DNA from: Rapana venosa
Taxonomy: Eukaryota > Mollusca > Gastropoda > Neogastropoda > Muricidae
NCBI GenBank assembly: GCA_028751875.1
Contig: CM054158.1
Span: 6,106,082-6,170,081 of the forward strand
DNA: 64,000 nucleotides
Direction: 5' to 3'
Shown here: in pieces, positions 51,491-62,789 of the stretch
Numbering within the stretch: position 1 is the stretch's first letter
How the letters are laid out: every line of letters begins with the position of its first letter
Notes under the pieces: model-generated
What the model saw: the letters and a program-made list of their open reading frames with translations, nothing else
The model's database searches: none
What the model was told of the DNA's origin: nothing
Position numbers and translations under genes: made by a program

Positions 51491-52320
51491 AAATCTTCAG
51501 CCAAAAAAAAAAAAAGGAAGCTACAGGTAAAATAACCAGTATTAGTCAAAAATGTGTGTATAATGCAATATAGGTTCTATGATTTAAGGATAAGTACTTT
51601 CTGATCATTAATCTCGGTTAAAAATCCTTCACTTTTTCCTACAGATAACCTGCTATAGGGTTACCAACTACCTACTAACCCTCCCTCCTTATCATTCACT
51701 AGTGGGTTACGGTTACAGTAGTATACAAATGAGCATGTGTACTGGGAAAGGAGGGTTCTTTCCCTTACCGTAGGGATAGTGTCAACTGATATTCCCAGTC
51801 CTCGGTGTAATGTTTTCTTGGGGCAGTGATTTCAAACCAAAGGCCACAAGAGTCATTATCACAAATTGTCCAAACAGCTTTTGCCATACTTTTCAACTCA
51901 CAACTGTTTTTTAGTATTCACTGCCACACAGCAGTATTAAAATGCTTACAAAATGTGCTTAGGAAAAAGAAATCAAAATACTTGAACATATTTCTGAAAA
52001 AACATCCACTTATCACTAGTTGTCAAATATCAAAAGAGAAAGAACTGACAGGAGTTTGCACACAACTGTTAACCCTTGGGTTTTTATTTATTTATTGTTT
52101 TCTTTTTATCACCCTTATGTTTATAGGACTTAAGTGTGAAGCCAAAAGTATTTACTCAGTGAGTTTAGACTTCTCAGTTAAAAATGGGAAAAAATGTTAT
52201 TAAAATAAAATATCATTACTTAATAAGTGGAAGCCTTAATCTATTTTTTTCTATCTTTAGTTCATACTATCCGATAACACCTAAATACAATATTTATAGT
52301 AATAAAATTACTATTTCACT
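51491..52320. other. Intergenic, nothing recognised
   Basis: AT-rich sequence after the gap; no continuation of the RT is visible here. Confidence 0.5.
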
Positions 52321-52321
52321 T

Positions 52322-52895
52322 ATGATCTCTTAGCTCTGGTCTCACAAAGAGTGAGGTACAAGATTTGTACCCTTTGCTTCAAATGTCTCCACAAATTTGC
52401 ATCCCCTCATCTCTGCAACTGTCTTCCCTGTACACTACATCCCATCCCCTTTACTCAGCTTCGGATACTCTGTGCTTCTGAACATTGAGATTCAAGCAAA
52501 CCACTGTCATCCATTGCTCTTTCACTATCTATGGTCCATCCACCTGGAATGACCTCCCTTTGTCCCTTCACCAAAAGCCTACAAATCTTTCAAATCACTA
52601 CAATACTTTCAAATCCAGCCTCAAAACACATTTATTTCTTTCCTAAGATCTCCCCTCTCATTATCTATCCATACTCTTCAGCGACCACCCCCATCTCCAT
52701 GCATAGGCATGTTGTGTGCACGTGCGCATGTGTAGTGTGTATGTGAGTGGTGTGTGTGTGTATTATTGATATCTTTTTATTTTATTCATGGATGATTGCA
52801 TAAGTGTGAATGATTTGAATGCAAGTGCTTTGATTTCTTGCTTTGAAAGATTCAGCGCTATAGAAATTCCATATATCATTAGTAGTAGTAGTAGT
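52322..52895 (+). mobile_element. CR1/Rex-like LINE C-terminus and 3' end
   Basis: RVRYKICTLCFKCLHKFASP and, after a stop and frame change, MVHPPGMTSLCP and ASKHIYF match the usual C-terminal block (Y-K-I-C..CFKCLH..P). The 3'UTR ends AAGTGCTTTGATTTCTTGC, GATTCAGCGCTATAGAAATT and an (AGT)n run at about 52878-52893. The end closely resembles the SINE family B tail. It may be the other half of the LINE at 50340. Confidence 0.7.
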
Positions 52896-52899
52896 ACAT

Positions 52900-53675
52900 C
52901 TCTTGTTGAATGGGAATCCATTCCTCTTTATCCAATAGATGCTTCAAAACGTAAACAGTGCTCTGATACTGAACTTTGTTTTATGAAACTGATTAAAACT
53001 TTCCTTGTAATCGATTTTCGGTTCCAGAAATACGCACTAAAAAGCATGAGCATCTTTGTATAAATGCACTGACCTACAAGGCCAGAACGTTTCCAATCAT
53101 GGAGAGTAAACCTTGAAGCATGTATGCAAAGACAAAAACATCACGCCTAAATCAAAGAACAGACCGATGTATACATCTACAAACCTTACTGATGAATAAA
53201 CCATTTTCTGCTATCTTGCTGATATATACACCAATGACTACAATCTTGATTGCAAAACATGGACCATGACAAAGAAAATACAGTCCATGACAATGAAAAT
53301 AAAGTCCACAGAACTGCACTGCTTCAATGACATCAGCTTTTCACACAATAAGACATTTTGTCATCTACAAAGCTATGTGATAAGGATTAGGCAACACAAA
53401 GGTGTAGAAAAAGCTAACAACAGCCACGAAAGAGTGACAGTGATGTTTTATCGGGGATCCAATTAAATACCCTGGCAACAAGTGTACTGCAGGACACTGT
53501 GAAGGGAGCAACAAAATGGAATTTGAATTGACTTCTCCCTGGGCTCCTTGAAGAGATGTTCAGGACCTACTTTGAAGCAATGTCTTGAGCAAGGAAGACT
53601 TGCAAAATCCATCCTCTCCAGGTCATGGACTGAATACATGCTGGGCATGTTTGTATCCTCCACACATTCTGCTAT
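52900..53675. other. Intergenic, nothing recognised
   Basis: No recognisable coding unit; short ORFs without domains. Confidence 0.45.
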
Positions 53676-53679
53676 GAAT

Positions 53680-53840
53680 GGCCTGGCCCACTCTTCAATA
53701 AAACAAGATTGTGATTTTTATCATGGATGCAAGATGTTCAAAATTTATTTCCACAGCAGACCTCAGTTTACAGTCTCGTTTACGGGACTTCAGAGGAATG
53801 GAGTTGGAATTGGTGTTAGTTTTTTTTGGGGGACTCCCTT
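53680..53840 (-). repeat. SINE family A, strongly decayed
   Basis: The plus strand carries GGCCCACTCTTCAATAAAAC, GCAAGATGTTC and CAGACCTCAGTTTACAGTCT, the reverse of the family body. Confidence 0.55.
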
Positions 53841-54949
53841 ACACAGACCTCATTCTGGTTGTCCACAGCAGTCTCTCATGGACAAATTCACTTCAGGTCA
53901 TGAGTAGCACGCTTTAAAGCACAAGGCTATTCTGGTCCTCAAGAAGATGGAAATTTAATGAAAAACAGAATGTGGGATGAAAACATCAAGATGAATAAAG
54001 CCACCATCACCACCACAGCTCACAGCAGTGATGGACAGACATGACAAAAAGAAGGTCCTCAATGGCGTTATAATGTGACAGTTTGGACAGGAACACCAAC
54101 ACAGATGGAATCTGAAATTCATGTCAAGTCCTCTTTTTTCATAGTAGCAACAAGGGGTGGATAATGGCACCAAAATTCTGATAGTCTTTTCTGTGACTAG
54201 CACATTGGTGTAATTCTCCCGTGGATATCAGACACAATCAATGTATTTTACTTTCAGCTTCCAAACCAAACAGACATCAGTCCTGTTAAAGCCTAATTCA
54301 TTACAAAAGCACACACAGTTGTATATATATACATTAGACTCAATTAAAGAAGCAGTACATTGATTAGAAGTTGGAAATCGCAGTCATTATGAAGATACAC
54401 AGATTATAACCAAAGCCCCAAAAAATGACCAACAATTCACTGCATAGTTTTCTTTTCACACACATTTCATACAACAAAAAGCACAGCAAAGTGAAAATAA
54501 TACACAAACCATCCAGATACCTGACAAATATTCAAAGGTATTATGCAAAGAATTGAAGCATAACCAAAGAACTTAATACATAAATCAATGGAAACGTATG
54601 GACGTTTGTTTATAGCTAATCCCCGAAGTCAGAATGCTGCTACCTTCATGGTGGGCAAAAATATATAGCCTGGAAATGTGTGGTCATTCATAGAGATCAG
54701 TTATACTGGTTACTTGCAACCCAAAAATATATAGCTTGGAAAAAAAATGTGTGTTGCAAGAGAAGTAATCTGTCATTTCAATGATATAAGCAACTTTTCA
54801 GAACCATTAATATATGTGGCAACTTTCAGTGTTGAGTATTTGTGTGATGTGTAAGACATGTTTGTATTTGACTATGTGTGTAATAATAACAATAATGATA
54901 ATAGTAATGGTTTATTCAGTTTTTCCAAGTCATTTTTTCTTTCTGTTCC
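53841..54949. other. Intergenic, nothing recognised
   Basis: AT-rich; a short SINE-A-like phrase (CCCCGAAGTCAGAATGCTGC) occurs near 54617. Confidence 0.45.
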
Positions 54950-55060
54950 TTGGCTAGAGCTCCGAGGTTCACCAAATGGTGAGATTTTGCATGTGGGATC
55001 ATTTTTTCCCCCCCATTAAGGTACCCGCATTCCGACTTAGGGGATTGCAGGTCACATAAA
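54950..55060 (-). repeat. SINE family A long 3' module
   Basis: The plus strand shows TTCCTTGGCTAGAGCTCCGA, GGTTCACCAAATGGTGAG and CCGCATTCCGACTTAGGG, the reverse of the end seen at 500-605. Confidence 0.7.
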
Positions 55061-55650
55061 AGGACAATATGCATTATACAATATTTGGTGAGCAAATAGC
55101 ATTACATGACAAAATGCTTTCGAAGCATACCATCATAAAAGAAATTCATCATTTCAGAGAAAGGTAACACAAAAAATTCATAACCATGCCGAAAAAAGTT
55201 TGTTTTTTAAGTTTCTATGATTCTAGTCTGAACACAGCAAATATGAAAACCAATTCCTTTAATTATGTTGTTACATAATAACTGCAACTTAAAATTCTTA
55301 AGTTGTAAAAAAAAAAGTAATAAAAACTGGAATAGACCAGCATGAACCGAGTCTCATAGGTCTTCAATGCACTGCTCGTTAGTTTGGGTGGATCAGTGTA
55401 TGTGTTTTGCTGAAAGGAAGAAAACCCAACAAAACCTGACACTCTAGATATCAGTATGCATCCACTTGCACGGTTGAATGAAAAGTAACACAAATGGCTT
55501 CCTTGAGATGGATGTCTGCCTGCCTGTGTGTGTTGATGAAAGAGTGATGCAAGTAGATTCCTAGAGTCTGTAATGCTTTATGAAACTAGAGTAATACAAG
55601 TAGTAGATTCATTTTCTTGATACAGGTGAAAAACAGCTGAAGGAAATCAG

Positions 55651-55713
55651 CTAAGTGATGATGCAGGTCACTCCCTTTCGCCTCATAAAACTTCTGACCC
55701 TCTCAGCGGTTCT
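55651..55713 (-). CDS. Candidate terminal exon with CaaX-like end
   Basis: On the minus strand a strong pyrimidine tract and two acceptors (TTTTTCAG, TTTTCAG) precede 20 codons, RTAERVRSFMRRKGVTCIIT, then TAG at 55651-55653. The basic stretch followed by CIIT resembles a prenylated CaaX terminus. A 63-nt open stretch can occur by chance and no partner exon is proven; see 58082-59272. Confidence 0.25.
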   Translation of the reverse strand, partial: RTAERVRSFMRRKGVTCIIT

Positions 55714-56317
55714 CTGAAAACTGAAAAATAAAACCACCAGTGTGAAAACAATAAGAACAAATGTCAGTCACAGACATCTGAAAACAAAACAGTAACCCAA
55801 TACCACCACAGTGATGAAAACACAACAAGGTCAAAAACATCTGAAAACACTTGTACTTCCCATCACCGATGATATCATTTTAAGAAAACCAAAATACATA
55901 GGAAAAAAGAAAAATAAATCATGAAGCAATCTTCACCTAAGTCACATCTGGTGTTTTTGATAAATAGAAAACAAAGAGACTGAAGAGAACATAAGAATAC
56001 TGTACACTGTTATCGAGGGGTGCCTGCCAGAGGGTGCTATTGCACGGGCAGCTAGTTTTGAGAAAACTGCATTGAAAATATTGTGATCAATGAAACTGAT
56101 AGTTATCAACATGACATGAATCTGATATTCCTAACATAATTTCACTTGTTATATTGCAATCTAGAGAGAGAAAAATGTAGTGGTTGGCCGTAACTGTTTA
56201 TTTGGAAAAATAAAACTGTTTATGTTGGTGCGTGGTAGTGCTCTGTGGCAGTCTCTCCAAACCCCTGCCTTCCTCTTATCATGTGGCAGGAAGGAAACAC
56301 TAGTCATACACAGAAGC

Positions 56318-56318
<1 letters not shown>

Positions 56319-56347
<29 letters not shown>
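56319..56347. repeat. (GGCT)n tetranucleotide repeat
   Basis: Seven tandem GGCT units. Confidence 0.95.
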
Positions 56348-56350
<3 letters not shown>

Positions 56351-56699
56351 TGTCCAATAGTTTAGTGCCAGGCAGGCCACTGCCTCAGAGTACTAGCCAA
56401 GCCCAGTATCCACTGGCTGACAGCTGAGAGGCGTGGACAGTAAACAAACAGTGGGTCTGTTCCTGCTATCTGAACTCCAGCTGTCTGGGGGAGAAAGGCG
56501 AGGGGAAGCAGACAGCTGATACCCAGTGTCTGCTTATGTTAGAAAAGGTGTAAGTCCTAGTGGTTAGCAGGGTGTTAAGCATGCCGCTGCATTTCAAGGG
56601 CACTATAAAGACAAGTTTCAAATAACAACAGGAAAGCAAAGATTCCCATTTCAGTACTCCTTAGCCTACAGATGTGATTCTATCAATACATAGTTGCAC

Positions 56700-57120
56700 A
56701 ATGGAAATTCTGATTTTAAAAAAAAAAGGGAAAAAAAAAAAGACAAGTTTCAACATGTTGCATACACTTGTACTCTACTCTCTCTCTCTGTCACACACAC
56801 ACAAGTCAAGTCAAGTCAAAGTAAAAATCACTTTAATCATCCTTTTAAGGGCAATAACAATACTGAGAGGCACATCGATATAAATCACAAACTCAAAAAA
56901 ACACAAGAAAGTTTCTTTTCATATACATATATATTCATTTCACATTCCAAGATAACTTCAATTAAAAATATCACACACACACGCGCGAGTGCTTATTCCA
57001 TTATCCTTGCAATAACACACACGTGCGCTTGAACGCGCGCGAGGGCACTTACCTACACAGTGTGCCACACACACACACATGCACACCAGATTACGCATGC
57101 ACAAACATGCAGTGTTTTTG
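56700..57120. repeat. LINE TTGAC-type tail (reverse) with CA tracts
   Basis: At 56803-56880 the plus strand reads CAAGTCAAGTCAAGTCAAAG then CTTTAATCATCCTTTTAAGG, GGCAATAACAATACTGAGAG: the reverse of the end at 37560-37625. (CA)n and CG-rich tracts follow to 57085. Confidence 0.7.
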
Positions 57121-57387
57121 GACATAGCATAGGCTTATATGTATCAGTTGCTACATCCATACATGTGTGTGTGTGTGCGTGCGTACCTGCCCATGTGCGG
57201 AGATAAATATGCAAGAAAAACACAAAGGCTAAGAGGGATGGAGTGAGAGAGGGAGGGACAGAGAAAGAGAGAGCGAGAGTGAGTTACCAATGGATGGCCA
57301 AACTGTATGAGCATTTTACACCAGAGGCATAATCTACCCTCAAAGTGTCACTGTAGTTTCATTGCCACTGTCTACATGCTCTGAAGA

Positions 57388-57690
57388 GGGAGGCACCGTG
57401 GTCGAGTGGTTTAGGCGGTCAACTCGTGATCCAGAGGTCGCAGGTTCGATCCCCGCTCAGCTCGGTGTTGTGTCCTTGGGAAAGACACTTTACTCCTATT
57501 TTCCTCACTCCACCCAGGTGTACAAGTGGGTACCAGCTCTGCTGGGGAAGTATCTGGCGACAGACTAGCGTCCTGTCACAGGGGTGGTGAAAAACAATCA
57601 GTTCGCTTAACGCTACAGAAACCGGGATAAGCTCCGACTCTATGGGCCTTCTGGCTCGAAAGAACATACATGCTCTGAAGAAAACCTCAA
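57388..57690 (+). repeat. tRNA-derived SINE, family D, copy 2
   Basis: Head GAGGCACCGTGGTCGAGTGG, B box GGTTCGATCCCC, the body markers listed for 28090 and the end GGCCTTCTGGCTCGAAAGAA. By eye over 90% identical to that copy. Confidence 0.87.
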
Positions 57691-58081
57691 TGATCACTGT
57701 ACTGTCCACTGTCACCACTGTTGAAGTGTTCCATAGAAATATCCACTGGACATTGTCTATCATCTATACTGTCATGAATAAATGTCACTGGACATGTTCA
57801 CTGACTCAGTGCCTTCATTCCAACAGAAATCCTTATTTCATTGTTCCCTGTGACTGTATTCCTGTAGCAATGTTTGCTGGACATCGTTCAAGATAATGTA
57901 CGAACAACCCACTGTAATATTATGGGCACAGTGATGATGCTTTCTGTTAATTTTGCTGAAGCTGAGTAAGAAAGCCACCCTTAAAAAAAAAATCAGTGTT
58001 AAACCTCTCTGTTGCTGTCCACTGTGTGATAGTGGGTGAAGAATCTACATAGGCCAGTGTGGGTGGGTCACTCAGTCTGTG

Positions 58082-59272
58082 TCACTGCCTGTGTCCTGGC
58101 ATCAGGTTCTGGCAGTTTGTCACTGACTGAGGCAGAGGATGGCAGGTGTTGGTAGAACCCATGATGTGCCTTTGAGATGACACTGGATGCACACAGTGAC
58201 AAAGATTCCACTTTCTGGCCTCTGCTATGGACAGTTTGTCGCCATACAACCTCAGGAGCACTATGTGCTGCTCTTGATGCCCCCTTCTTGGTAAGCCAAT
58301 CAGTCTCAGAATACAAACGCCATCACTCTCCAAGTTTGTTTTGAAGTGCATGATGTCATCAATGCTCTTGGAAACGTGGATGGTATTTCCATCCAGTTGA
58401 CTCTGCGTCCATTTGTATCTGTCTTTGTGTTGCAGATGTAGGCTGAGGCAGGTTTCTTGAAATTGTAGAATGGGTTGTGCTTGATAGGCACAGCAATATA
58501 ACATTTTCCTGTTCTTGCCAATCTGAAAACAATGTCCCACTCAGAAGGAATGTAAATGGGTGTGCTTTTCTTTGCATTTGAAATTGCAGTGATGCATCAA
58601 GTCACACTTCTTCTGGGTGTGACCAGACTCGAGAGGTTTTGAGTTATGGTCTGGATATTTAGGAGGGTGTTGACTGCAAAGAGAAGAGCTGTTGCCAAGT
58701 ATTGGTTCTGATTTTAGCCACCACAGCAATGAGTAGATGCTGGCATGCTTGACATGGGCTGGAAGGGAAGAAATAGACTTGTAGAGGCAGCTGGCAATGA
58801 CACGATCCTCTCTCTCCTTCTGTCTCCTCTCACAGCCAAGAAAAAAACAGCTACACAAAAAAAGACAGAAGAAAAACAATAAGCAGAAACTGCCACTGAA
58901 CAAAACGCTATCATTATTGATGCCCCCTGCCCTCCCCAATAGTGCACACACACATACCCATAAGCTCACACACACATGAACACACACATACACCCACCCA
59001 CACGCACAATCTCTCATACACACACACAGAGACACATGCGCGCACTCACACACACACGCACGCACACACATATGCAGGCGCACACACTCACTCACACACA
59101 CAGCCCACATGCAAAAGACACAGACCGACAGATGCGTGCACGCATGCACACGCACGCACCCACCAAAATAAAGACAAACTTACCCCTTTTTGTGGTACAA
59201 AGTTGATGCTTTTGGAACCATGTCTCAATGCTTCGGAAGACGGAATGAAAATGCAGTGCTTCCTGGTACAGT
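58082..59272 (-). CDS. Unassigned coding-like region, possible exons of a host gene
   Basis: Three minus-strand stretches look protein-like. First, about 59272-59184 encodes RLYQEALHFHSVFRSIETWF and ends at a strong donor GTAAGTTTG (one base left over). Second, about 58850-58560 encodes EREDRVIASCLYKSISSLP, HVKHASIYSLLWWLKSEP and a Cys/His-rich end. Third, from acceptor TTGTTTTCAG (exon from 58522) to about 58082 reads SIDDIMHFKTNLESDG, VCILRLIGLPRRG and HIVLLRLYGDKLSIAEA. The phase between the first two does not join directly, so an exon is missing, the model is wrong, or the gene is decayed. I recognise no family. The CaaX-like exon at 55651 could be its end. Confidence 0.3.
58938..59160. 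repeat. Impure (CA)n/(CG) microsatellite
   Basis: CACACA runs with many interruptions; the long ORFs through it are low-complexity artefacts. Confidence 0.9.
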
Positions 59273-59864
59273 CTCAGAAACAGGATGTTTTATAAAGGTT
59301 TAAACTATTTAATTTGAGACCAACGGTACTTCCCTTTCCCACATCCTTCAGATAGACATGTTAAAACATTCTCATGGATAGTCATAAACAAGCCCAGCTA
59401 TCCTGCTTTAGGGGTTAACGAACCACAAACGCTTTGAGGCGGCCATTCACCCCCACCAGTGGCCATCTGCAATGCTTTCTCAACATGCTAGTGTATGGTA
59501 GCGCTCTTTGGCCAGCACCTCAGTCTGGTGCCTGTGACTTCAAGCCACAGTCCGAAGCTGCTAGCATCCGTAAGCACCTTGTGCTGGTTATCACGTGGCC
59601 CTTTTTTGGGTATGACAGGTTTGAGTTCTGATCAATAAATCGATAATCAATCACCATACCAGAACTGTCCACTTTCATGATGAAGGAGGCCTGTTTCTGA
59701 GAACAGTCATATAAAAAAAGTGAAACTGTTGACACTTAGTACCTTCTGGCTGGCACCCCTCGGTTTCTCCTGTGTCTTTTTTCCTATAGTCAGCCCTGAA
59801 ACCATGAACAAAATGAGTAATATTAGAATTGTTTCAGTCTTATTTCTCCTTCTCTTTTTTTGTT

Positions 59865-60318
59865 GTTGTTTGTTTGTTCCTCAGCTAGTGCTCTCGAGGT
59901 TCACCAATGGCAAGATGTTTGCATATGTGATCTCCCAGGTTCAAGAATGGCGAGATTTTATGTAAACAACGGTTTATCCACCTTCAAGGCAGCCACATTC
60001 TGACTTCAGGGATCATGTCAAAACACGACACCAGTGTGCACGCAATTTGTCAATTCTGTCATCTATTCCCACCAGCACACAATGGCTTACTCTTCTGAAT
60101 GGCAGAACAGATTTTAATGTGTGCGCAAGATGTTTTCCATGTGTTCACACACAGGACCTTGGTTTATAGTCTCATCCAAAGGAATTTTGGGAAAGTAGAG
60201 TTAACACAGATGTTAACTCCAGGGGGGGAAATTGCCCCAGACAGGCACCTCAGTGGTGGCTTGAACCTGGGCCGTCAAATCGCGAGCATGACGCTCTAAC
60301 CACTGGGCTATCCTGTAC
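59865..60318 (-). repeat. SINE family A, full length
   Basis: On the minus strand: head ACAGGATAGCCCAGTGGTTA, GGTTCAAGCC (B box), TGAGACTATAAACCAAGGTC, GAACATTTTTGC-like block replaced by AAAACATCTTGCGCACAC, and the long 3' module ending GAGAGCACTAGCTGAGGAAC. One of the best preserved family A copies. Confidence 0.85.
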
Positions 60319-60439
60319 CCTGTTCAACTTGTACCACCCTAGAGGAAACCCACACAGAAAAGCCTGGACACAAATACAGATACATGCAACCTTATGTCTG
60401 AAAGCTAAAAATGTTTCAGGCATGGACTCATTTTATCTC

Positions 60440-61285
60440 GTCTTTTTTCCTCAACCTCATCTTCTGTGATGTTCCCTTTCTTGCTGTTCCCATGCTGCTA
60501 ATTTCAATCTCTCCGCCCCAGTCATACCCAGATTCGTTATGTGGTATTCTCGGTGTCAGAAGTCCACAAGGAGCCTATCAATGTTAGGCTGCTGTGAGGC
60601 TACCAGCCAGAGGGACTCTGCACTGCTGCTGGGTCACTTTGGAGGTGTTAAGTGGTGCCTGTTCTTGAGCTAACATATGCTGGACACCACCTACAAAGCC
60701 CCCTGCTGACAACAGTAATAGATCAGTTGTGGAACCAGACTAAGTAAGGGGTGGCAACCACAACATCCATCCAATGGCTTTCTCCCGTGAACCTCCAACC
60801 CTGAATGCTGACACAAACTCACCACAGGTATAGAAGAGTATAGAGAAACTGAAACTGAGGTCACCATGAGATCAAAGCAACCAGGGCCACAGAATCAGAG
60901 ACAATTTTCTTCTATTGCATGATGATCTATGATGATGATGATGATGGTGTAATGATGCTATGGAAGTGCATGTGCTTTGAGACAACTTGACAGGGTTGTA
61001 CTCTACACTTCCTATTATAACATAACCTGGCTTCAACCAGGTCCAGGAGATGCAGACACCTGCAGTGCTGACCAGGTAATTTGAGCAACACTCTCAAAAT
61101 AGCATCCAAAAAGTGAATGCTGCTTGACCGTGTGGTCCCATTCTTCCCAATGAGTCCATAGCAAACTCACTCAGGGTAGGAGCCGGCTGAAGTCCCCCAA
61201 ATCTCTACGACTCTGATGGGATTCGAACCCGTGACTTTCCTGTGAGTAACCCAAGGTACTTACCACTGTGCCAGGGAGGTTGTTT
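60440..61285 (-). repeat. Long tRNA-headed retroposon, copy 3 (full length)
   Basis: Minus-strand head GGCACAGTGGTAAGTACCTT, B box GGGTTCGAATCCC, the body markers CAACCCTGTCAAGTTGTCTC and GTGACCCAGCAGCAGTGCAG, and GGGCGGAGAGATTGAAATTA near the 3' end. It confirms the 42105 copy's limits at both sides. Confidence 0.85.
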
Positions 61286-61289
61286 TAGC

Positions 61290-61755
61290 TCCTTTATTTT
61301 TCAAAAACAACCAAGTTAGTTAAAAGTAACATTCAGATATTGTTAATTCTAACAATCAAAAATATCTACAGCCTCCTGCTGAATCTTACAGTGGTCACAA
61401 TCGTGAGCTGCTTCCAGAAGTCCCCACTTGCCATCTGTTTTCATCTTCGGTAAGTTATGTTTTAGGTTTCACCTACATCCTCCCTTCTCTCCCTTAAATT
61501 AACTCCCTGAGCAGTGGCCGGGGTATACCGCACAGCAGTGAATGTTTCTAGGTCATGTCCCTATGGCAAGCTGACCCTGGCAGAAGAGAGAACCCATCCC
61601 TCTTCCGATTCAGCCTGCATCTATCTGCCACAAGTGAAGAACAGCAAAGGACAGCAGAGGGAAACACTGTTCCCTACCTCTCTGCTCGTACCAGCTTCAT
61701 GTACGTGTATGTTTCCATAACTTAACAAGTACTGCCACCACTTACAAAATCTGTC
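61290..61755. other. Intergenic, nothing firmly recognised
   Basis: 61370-61470 is open on both strands (minus strand: KTDGKWGLLEAAHDCDHC) but lacks convincing splice signals on that strand. Confidence 0.4.
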
Positions 61756-61759
61756 AGTG

Positions 61760-61900
61760 CATATTGAACCTTCTGCGTGCATCTATCTACACAGGAAGGG
61801 AATTAAGGCACTGGTAGGTCTGCACTTTCAAGTTGACCTGGGAGACAGTAAACATCCCCACCCTACATTCACTCTGCCAAGATTAAAACCACCAACTTTG
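61760..61900 (-). repeat. SINE family C fragment
   Basis: The plus strand reads GCACTGGTAGGTCTGCACTT, CAAGTTGACCTGGGAGACAG and CATCCCCACCCTACATTCAC, parallel to 9690-9760. Confidence 0.75.
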
Positions 61901-62640
61901 AATGGACTCAAGACTACTTTATTATCTCAATAGAGAAATTATGAGTGGCATATTAAGATTACACAACATGCTTTAAATAATATATACATAAAATATAACA
62001 CACATCGTAAAAGTTGACAGCACTTGATGTCACACACACACACACACAAACCCACACGCCCGTGCGCACACACACATGTACACGCATTGAGACAACAATA
62101 ACAGTGTAAAGAGCTACAAGGCAAAACTAGAACATAATTGAAATTTAAGAAAGTCTCATAAAATACCTTATCAGCGTCAACAACCATATTACATATATAA
62201 CTAACAGTGTAGGAAAATTTGCATAAAAATGTAAATCACAATAGACTGTTTCATGAAATCATCACCCTTATTCATCATGGCAACACACATTCATTTAATA
62301 CATTGGTTAAAAGACGCTTTCTGTCAAAGTATGTCACTTGATATACTCACAAGTATGGAAGTCAAACACTTAACTCATGCTGGATATTAAAAAAATAAAA
62401 AAATAAAATATATTCTTGAGTACATTCTGTAATCACAAGCAAGTTACAATTCACACTGAGCAAGTGATTCCACCCTTTCACAGATGATCAGAAATGATCT
62501 TTCCAGCTGAGTGTTGTGCTCCTTTTCACAGGATTTAACTCGAATCAAGGAGTCTTCGGTCCTCACCCCTGAATACCTTCACACCCACTACCCAAGACTC
62601 CTGGATCCATGTTTCTTTTTCTTTCTTTTTTGTTTGTTTT
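61901..62640. other. Intergenic, nothing recognised
   Basis: AT-rich with a short (CA)n at 62031-62048. Confidence 0.5.
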
Positions 62641-62644
62641 GTTT

Positions 62645-62770
62645 TTGTTGGTGGTTTTTCCTCTGTTCCTCGGATAGAGCTCTGAGGTACACCAATGGTG
62701 AGAGTTTGTGTATGCCACCGTTTTTGCCCACCTTGAAGGTAGCCGCATTCCAACTTTGGGAAAGATCCAT
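62645..62770 (-). repeat. SINE family A long 3' module
   Basis: The plus strand shows GTTCCTCGGATAGAGCTCTG, AGGTACACCAATGGTGAGAG and GGTAGCCGCATTCCAACTTT, the reverse of the module at 500-605. Confidence 0.75.
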
Positions 62771-62789
62771 GTTTACTCTATTGGTTCTC

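Noticed and set aside
57388..57460. Functional tRNA gene
   Set aside because: The A and B boxes are clear, but the cloverleaf does not close and the same head and body occur at 28090-28395, so it is a SINE.
61370..61470. Possible minus-strand exon (KTDGKWGLLEAAHDCDHC)
   Set aside because: No pyrimidine tract at the needed acceptor, and the opposite strand is equally open with a donor-like GTAAGTT.
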